From the NCBI RefSeq assembly GCF_004768545.1, contig NZ_CP038634.1, forward strand, positions 1,798,001 to 1,862,000: a stretch of DNA of 64,000 nt, written 5' to 3'. Under the pieces are notes generated by a model, which made no database searches, was not told where the DNA came from, and worked only from the letters and a program-made list of their open reading frames with translations. The position numbers and the translations under genes were made by a program. Origin of the DNA: Cupriavidus oxalaticus. GTDB lineage: Bacteria > Pseudomonadota > Gammaproteobacteria > Burkholderiales > Burkholderiaceae. Below are positions 59,401 through 64,000 of the stretch, one piece after another; position 1 is the first letter of the stretch; every line of letters starts with the position of its first letter.

Positions 59401-62400
59401 GGCGGCAATGGTGCTGCCAGAGGTGTTCAGGTCACGACCCGCCGTCATGTCAACCGTGTCGCCCGAGAAGGTGCTGCCGAGCGCCTCAGTGCGGCTTGCC
59501 GCGTCGATGGTATGGGTGGACTTCTTCGACAGGACGCCGCCGCTTTGCTTCGACTGCTCGTCGCGTATCGCCGCGCTTGCCTCAACGGCCTTCACGTTGA
59601 TGTCACGGGTCGCGCTGACGGCGAGGGCGCCGTCAGCGTTCACGTACGCGGCCTTGGCATTGATATCCCGGCCGGCAACGAGCGCTACATCGTGGCCGAT
59701 GATCTGTGAGCCGAGCTCCGCGCTGCGCGCCACGCTGGAGCGGTTCTTCGCGTCCGCGACGGCATCGAAGCTCTCGGCGACCTTCACCGTGTCCAGGTTG
59801 ATATCCCGCCCGGCGCCCATGCCGAGGCTGCCGGTTGCCGTGATGCTGGCCGCCTGGCTATTGATATCCCGGCCCGCTACGAGCACGGCATTGTCCACGT
59901 CCACGCTCGCGACGCCGCTTATTACGGTGCGGCTGGCGGTGGATTCGCCGGCCTTGTTGCTGTCCGAGGCTGTGGTGGTGGACAGGTTGATGTCCCTGCC
60001 GGCCGTGGCTGCCAACTCGCCGGCACTGATCCTGCCCGCCAGATTCTCGATATCCTGCTTCGCGTGCAATTCCATGTTGCCGGCTGACAGCGTGCCGCGC
60101 TCGTTACGGATATTGCCGGCATCGATCAGCATCACGTCGCGCGCCGCGATGGTGCCGGTGTTCTTCACATCCCCGCCGGTCTGGATCGCCATGTTGCGCG
60201 CCGTGATCAGCGTGCCGTCGCCCTTGAGGTCGCCCTCGCGCACCTTTAGGTAAACCTGTGGCACCAGCACCTGCTGCGTGGAGCCGTCCGGCAGCGTGAC
60301 GGTCTTCTCGACCAGCCAGACGATGTCGGTGGTGAGCGCCTGCATCTGCTCAGCGGTGAGTGCCGTCCCAATGGTCAGGGAGAACTGTTTGGCGAATTCG
60401 GCGCCCAACTGCATTAGCGCCTTGTACTGGGCCTCATTGTCGGTGTAGTCCCCAACGAAGCGCTGGCCGGTGCCGAGCATCACGGCGTCGGCCACCAGCC
60501 GCGCCTCATAGAAGCCGTCGCCCAGGCGCTTGAGGGCCCTGGTCGGGTCCTGGCCGAGCTGGGTCAGCATGTAATCGCTGGACAGCCACTGGCGCTGGTT
60601 GGTGAAGCGCGGGTCGGTCTCGATCAGGTAGCGCGCGCCGGGGTCGGTGCGCGTGACGAATAGCGCGTTGCCGGGCATCGCCAGCGACGGGGTGACAGTG
60701 CGGATCAGCTCGCCGCCCAGGCGCCCTCCGGCCGTACTGCCGCCGGGATTTAGCGACACCTGCATCAAGCTTGGCGCGCTGGCAATCGGGCCGGTGCCGG
60801 CCTTCGGGTCGACGGACGCACCGCTGCCAGGGACCGTTTGCAGATGCTCCTGCGTGGTGCCCGTTGCCAGAACCAGCGGAAGCGTCAGATTGAGCGGAGC
60901 CAAGGGGGAGCTGTCGCTGCGCCGGTCCGGTGCGTTGACGCCGCGATTGATGTAGTGCCACGCCTGGGTGCCGGTGCTAGTCTCGAAGCGGGTGCCGGTA
61001 TAGCCTTCGTTGCGTACTGGTGCCGGCGCGGTCAGTGTGCCGCCGACGGCAATCTCGCTCTTGTCGTTGGCCACGGCCCCGTTGATCGTGGCATTGCCGC
61101 CAACCAGCAATCGGGCGGGATCGGTATGCAAGACCACCTCCTCGCGCACTTGCGTCTGCTTGTCCACGGAATAAAAGTTGTCGACAGTGCGCGCGTGAAA
61201 ATCCTTGTTGAAGGCAACGATCCTTTCGTTTAGCGCTTCATATTTCGCAACATTGGCGCCTTGCCAGTCGCGGTACTTCTGGTATGCGGCATTGCACGCC
61301 GGCGGGGCGTCGATCTCGCACGGTGCGGCATAAGGAGGAGGCGCACTGTCGGGACGCTCGACCTTCAGCTTGTCCCAGATCGGGTGGTCGGGTGGATAGT
61401 TGTACTGCTGCGTCACCAGCACCGGATTTCCGTTTGCATCCTTCTCGTAGTGCGAGGTGTAGGCCAGACCCAGCGGCGACCACTGTTCTTGTGGCAGGCC
61501 GCCGTAGTAGTCCAGGTAATAGGGGTCCTGCCAAGGCATCACTGGTCCGGCCTCGCCGTCGGGGCGGCGCGACCAGTCGAACGGCGGACCGAATTCAGCA
61601 AATGGATATTGCTCCGAGGGCAGCAGCAGCACGCGTGCCACGCCTTTCTGGTTGCCATCGCGGTACAGCCAGCCAAGGTCCGTGCCTGGATGGAAGTAAT
61701 CGTCCTTGCCGCTCCAGTCGAAGATAAGCGCTGTGGTCGGGTCGATATCGTCCATTGACCCCTTGAGGCGGTAGACCAGAGTCCTTTTCACGCCGGTGTC
61801 CGTCTCCTGGGCCTCGAAATGGCTGTTTTCGTTGCGGATGCTGGCCGCGTTGATGTTGGCGTCGCGTGCCACATCGATGACGGCCGAGGCGTTGGTGAGC
61901 GAGCTGGCCTGTCCCGTGGCTTTGCCCTCGGCGTCCAGCGCACCGCCGACGTTCAGGTCCTGCGACGACAGGATGAGCGCGTGCTCGCGGTTGACGATGT
62001 CCGGCGCGCCCAGGTTGACATCCCCGGTGCGCGAGGCGATCACGGCCCCTTTGCCAGTGGCGGCGTCCTGGTCGTTCAGGATCTGCACGCCTGCGCCGAT
62101 GGCAACAGCGTCCCCGAAGATGCGGTCGGTATTGGTGACCGTCGTGCCGGCCTGCACACGCACCGTGCCGCCTTCGATCAGGCCGCTGTTGGTGACTGCC
62201 TCGTCGGCGCGCACGGTGTTGGCGACTTCGCCGTACAACTCCCCCGAGTTGTCGACATTGCGGGCATGTACGTCGATCGAGTTGGCGGACAGCATCTTGC
62301 CGCTGTTGACGATATTGCCAGCGGTGTCGAAGGTCAGGTTCCCGCCGGCGGCGAGCGTTTTGGTGTTGGTGAAGTCGTTGGTCAGGTGGATATCAACATC

Positions 62401-64000
62401 CCCCTTGGACCGCACTGTACCGTCGCCGGAAAGGCTATTGCCAACGATGGCGAGCCGGGTGTCGGCCGCCAGCAGGCCATCGGTGTTGGTGGTGGCGCCG
62501 ACATTGAACTGCGCGGTGCCGCCCGAAGTCATCTCGCCCCGGGTGTTGTTGAACGTCGCCGAGGCGACCGTCATGGCTGTGTCGGCCCGTAGGGCACCAT
62601 CGATATTGTCGATGGTGCTGGCGGCGATCCGGACGCTGCCGCCTTCCATACCTTTCGGCGCCGCGTCGGTCCCGCCGAGCGTGCTGCGGTTCACCACCGT
62701 GCTCGCTTGAACGTCGAGCAGGCCGCCGGCATGGGCAAAGCCCGCCGTGTTGTCGAAGCCGCCGGTCAGGCGGATTGTCGCGTCGCCTTTCGAGGCGAGA
62801 TAGCCGCTGTTGTTGGCCAGGCTCCCGGCGGTCACGTCAAGCGGCCCACCGGTAACGAACTTGCCTCCGGAGTTATCGAGGATCGTCGCATTGACCTTAG
62901 CCGACTGCTGCCCGGAGACCGTCCCGGCCTGGTTGCTGAAGACCCCCGTGGCGAGCGTCAATGGCCCGTCGGCGACTGTCAGGCCACCGTTGCCGTTGTC
63001 GTACAGGTGCCCGTGCGTGTCTGCCACCAGCAGTCCGGTGGACTGCACCACACCTCCGCGGTTGTCGAAGAGGCCCGTGTCGGTTTGGACGCTGGCACCC
63101 GAGATCTCACCGGCGTTGTTCGTGAGCGCCTGGCCGCCGGTATCGGCCTTGAGCGCCTGGACTGCCGACAGTTGCCCATGGTCGTTGGTGATGGCGCCGC
63201 CGACAATGACCAAGTCCCTGGTCGCCAGGGCCTTGCCGGCGGTGTTGTCCAGAGCGCCATTCAGGGTCAGGTTGTCCTGCACGGAGCCGATCACGCCGCC
63301 GCGGTTGGCGATGGTCGCCCCAGCTACAGTCGTCGCTCCGGTGCCGGCTACGGTGGCGCAGGCATTGTCCACGGTATGCGATGCGGCGACGCGCAGTGCG
63401 CCGGCACTGGTGATGGCGCCGTTCTGGTTCAACACGGTAGCGCCGCTGACCTGGCCGCCGTTGGTGCCGGCCACGATGGCGCCGCCCCGGTTATCCACCC
63501 TGCCGCCGGCATTGACCTGCAAGGCAGTGGCTTCGAGCCGCGCGTTCTGGAGCGTGATGTCACCCGAGGCGTTCAGGGTGGCAGTGTTGTGCGCGACGGT
63601 CGTACCGTTGGACAGGTCCAGCGTTGGCGCCGACAGGTTGGAATCGGCCCCGGTGACGAGCTTGCCGCTGGACTGGATGGCGGTGCGCGCGGCAAGGCTG
63701 GCCGTGCCCGCGCCGGTGACGCTGGCATTGGCATCGACCCCGGCGCCGATGGTCCCGGTGTTCACAATACGCTCGGCGAAGCCCAGCAGATCCGTGCCGG
63801 CCGCCATCGTTCCGCTGTTGGCCAGCTGCCCCGGCGTGCTGCCATTGATGGCGCCGCGCGTAGTGATGGTGCCGGCGTTATCGATGTTGGTCCCGGCAAC
63901 GTTGGCGCCACCCTCGGACTGCAGGCGGCCACCCGGCACGATGCGCACGTCCCCATTGTTGTCCACGACGATATCGCCAGCGCGGGTTGTGATGCCGCCG
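56455..64000 (-). CDS. Filamentous haemagglutinin/CdiA-like TpsA exoprotein, N-terminus outside the window
   Basis: The frame is open from the window edge to a stop at 56455-56457, giving about 2,514 residues of a giant secreted protein; its signal peptide and TPS domain lie beyond the edge. The visible part starts with many FHA-type repeats (for example N-x-G-x-I, L-D-N-x-x-G, V-x-N-x-G) up to about 61 kb on the map, then a non-repeat insert, then a second repeat block rich in G-R-D-I-N and G-N-L-N motifs. The C-terminal 250 residues (56455 to about 57200) differ in composition and are AT-richer, as expected of a toxin tip. No VENN motif and no nuclease motif is seen; the end is Gly- and aromatic-rich. 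It is exported by the TpsB at 54531. Confidence 0.88.
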   Translation of the reverse strand, partial: GGITTRAGDIVVDNNGDVRIVPGGRLQSEGGANVAGTNIDNAGTITTRGAINGSTPGQLANSGTMAAGTDLLGFAERIVNTGTIGAGVDANASVTGAGTASLAARTAIQSSGKLVTGADSNLSAPTLDLSNGTTVAHNTATLNASGDITLQNARLEATALQVNAGGRVDNRGGAIVAGTNGGQVSGATVLNQNGAITSAGALRVAASHTVDNACATVAGTGATTVAGATIANRGGVIGSVQDNLTLNGALDNTAGKALATRDLVIVGGAITNDHGQLSAVQALKADTGGQALTNNAGEISGASVQTDTGLFDNRGGVVQSTGLLVADTHGHLYDNGNGGLTVADGPLTLATGVFSNQAGTVSGQQSAKVNATILDNSGGKFVTGGPLDVTAGSLANNSGYLASKGDATIRLTGGFDNTAGFAHAGGLLDVQASTVVNRSTLGGTDAAPKGMEGGSVRIAASTIDNIDGALRADTAMTVASATFNNTRGEMTSGGTAQFNVGATTNTDGLLAADTRLAIVGNSLSGDGTVRSKGDVDIHLTNDFTNTKTLAAGGNLTFDTAGNIVNSGKMLSANSIDVHARNVDNSGELYGEVANTVRADEAVTNSGLIEGGTVRVQAGTTVTNTDRIFGDAVAIGAGVQILNDQDAATGKGAVIASRTGDVNLGAPDIVNREHALILSSQDLNVGGALDAEGKATGQASSLTNASAVIDVARDANINAASIRNENSHFEAQETDTGVKRTLVYRLKGSMDDIDPTTALIFDWSGKDDYFHPGTDLGWLYRDGNQKGVARVLLLPSEQYPFAEFGPPFDWSRRPDGEAGPVMPWQDPYYLDYYGGLPQEQWSPLGLAYTSHYEKDANGNPVLVTQQYNYPPDHPIWDKLKVERPDSAPPPYAAPCEIDAPPACNAAYQKYRDWQGANVAKYEALNERIVAFNKDFHARTVDNFYSVDKQTQVREEVVLHTDPARLLVGGNATINGAVANDKSEIAVGGTLTAPAPVRNEGYTGTRFETSTGTQAWHYINRGVNAPDRRSDSSPLAPLNLTLPLVLATGTTQEHLQTVPGSGASVDPKAGTGPIASAPSLMQVSLNPGGSTAGGRLGGELIRTVTPSLAMPGNALFVTRTDPGARYLIETDPRFTNQRQWLSSDYMLTQLGQDPTRALKRLGDGFYEARLVADAVMLGTGQRFVGDYTDNEAQYKALMQLGAEFAKQFSLTIGTALTAEQMQALTTDIVWLVEKTVTLPDGSTQQVLVPQVYLKVREGDLKGDGTLITARNMAIQTGGDVKNTGTIAARDVMLIDAGNIRNERGTLSAGNMELHAKQDIENLAGRISAGELAATAGRDINLSTTTASDSNKAGESTASRTVISGVASVDVDNAVLVAGRDINSQAASITATGSLGMGAGRDINLDTVKVAESFDAVADAKNRSSVARSAELGSQIIGHDVALVAGRDINAKAAYVNADGALAVSATRDINVKAVEASAAIRDEQSKQSGGVLSKKSTHTIDAASRTEALGSTFSGDTVDMTAGRDLNTSGSTIAATHDVTLDAGRNIAIGTAETTSSSYSFKEEKKTGFGATGSGLSYGKREQKDTVSDNSTQQVGSLVGSTGGSVHMNAGSTLKLTGSDLIAAKDITGVGADVTIEAAQNRQHHDETHEVKQSGFTLGVSGGAIGAAINAGNKVISASQSQDGRASALWGMAAGRDAYDAATSLAKDGLAGGAALTLSFGNSRSKQTLTEDSTLHNGSNVSAGGTTAFTATGVDANGNGTAGNLNIISSNIDANKVVLGVKNDINIVSATDTNESHSTNKSSSASVGVSYGMGPNNAGFGASASASTARGNADSQGATQANSHVTGKESVTLVSGNDTNILGATVSGGKVLGDVGGNLNIASRQDTEKVRARQESTGGGFSISQGGGSASGSASQGKASGNYANVSEQSGIYAGEGGFDIRVEGNTDLKGAVIASAAGKDKNQLDTGTLSFSDIRSHSDYSATSFGVSGGITAGPQNSEKNSGQTSGRNTGGISPMIPQHESGSQDGVALSAIADGTIAIRDEAHQKQDLSSLKRDTAATNTTVEKNPDLKNVLDKQADTMAAALAAGEAIAKTVGQVANAKQAAAEERYKAAAEAYRQDPSAENQAAMAAAQSDIDGWKEGGEYRAALHSAGGALVAGLGGGNALAGAAGAGAASLAGGNLSQLANAANSAVSTGSSELDQAIGNLAANIAAGSIGAVLGGGSGAATASTTDRFNRQLGNDERALAIKLAKDSGGKYTTEQIENAMRAGGNSLRGENVTSGMVVDGKNNPNGVSDMGAKWEVGQDENGNGRYLVQQVQSNVDPGLAAYIQGKTGGEMSPYNWSTDTLGQSTASTSTSPQNLFTPAASGCITAECAAGIGGTGGRGLLPDYVTVSGGALSGTVGGAMNLHDGTKYLSTGVVLTNPSAVSFSLGGAMSFGWIFGANNGNDTNSFINGDGNQAFISIPTPFRVNGYAAITHAYGGATAIEFGVASPGRISFGLMPWGHSSPTKENSR

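Noticed and set aside
55080..61900. Long plus-strand frames opposite the TpsB and adhesin genes
   Set aside because: They are antisense shadows of a very repetitive minus-strand gene with no start signals or domains of their own.
1..64000. CRISPR arrays, tRNA or rRNA genes, insertion sequences, phage attachment sites
   Set aside because: No regularly spaced direct repeats, no transposase or integrase frame and no cloverleaf-like sequence was seen while reading; tRNAs could be confirmed absent only with a dedicated scan.

Overview
The window is GC-rich DNA with dense, mostly co-directional catabolic operons. Gene content and codon style point to a beta-proteobacterium of the Cupriavidus/Ralstonia/Burkholderia type; this is an inference, since no rRNA or tRNA is present to confirm it. 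Almost everything from about 1 kb to 54.5 kb looks like one steroid-degradation island. The key assignments rest on close family resemblance: 3-alpha-HSD (53661-54452) and two 3-beta/17-beta-HSD-like SDRs match Comamonas testosteroni enzymes; 3-ketosteroid 9-alpha-hydroxylase is split into KshA (52573) and KshB (22277); there are KstD and Kst4D-like flavoproteins, the HsaA/HsaB flavin monooxygenase pair and an HsaC/TesB extradiol dioxygenase; and a nearly complete ring C/D (HIP-CoA) set follows (FadD3, IpdA, IpdB, IpdC, IpdF, EchA20, FadE-type dehydrogenases, FadA6), otherwise best known from the actinobacterial KstR2 regulon.

Layout. 1-2.7 kb: the tail of an unknown gene, a small exported protein, an SRPBCC protein and LuxR-type regulator 1. 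2.7-10 kb: a sulfation module, with cysD and a cysN-cysC fusion on the minus strand, divergent from a DUF1214-like gene, a PAPS-type sulfotransferase, an SDR and a DHH phosphoesterase. 9.8-12.8 kb: an SDR, an HSL-type hydrolase and a degenerate RibBA-like protein. 13.2-14.4 kb: LuxR regulator 2. 15-25.4 kb: an LLM flavoenzyme, then the hsaA-kstD-hsaB-kst4D-hsd-kshB-fadD3-SnoaL operon. 25.5-30.5 kb: SDR-rich units. 30.7-31.9 kb: LuxR regulator 3. 32-52.5 kb: an EthD-domain gene, then a long operon from hsaC through ipdABC, echA20, fadE, fadA6, ipdF, a MaoC hydratase and a thiolase to a YCF48-like/RND transporter pair and an old-yellow-enzyme reductase. 52.6-54.5 kb: kshA-hsdA. 54.5-64 kb: an unrelated minus-strand two-partner secretion/CDI-like locus (TpsA/CdiA-like adhesin, small membrane ORF, TpsB transporter), with the adhesin running off the window.

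Regulation. A 16-bp palindrome, TNGTCC-N4-GGACNA, stands upstream of nearly every transcription unit of the island. In the best cases a -10-like hexamer starts about 30-32 bp downstream of its centre, placing the site near -42.5 as for a lux box. The three LuxR-type regulators, which resemble TeiR/TesR of C. testosteroni, are the obvious candidates to bind it. Two perfect copies in a 20-bp inverted repeat lie between cysD and the sulfotransferase operon, which ties PAPS synthesis and sulfotransfer to steroid catabolism. This NodPQ/NodH-like arrangement in a catabolic island is the most unusual thing in the window. Genes expected for the full pathway but not found here are hsaD, hsaEFG and a classical ketosteroid isomerase.
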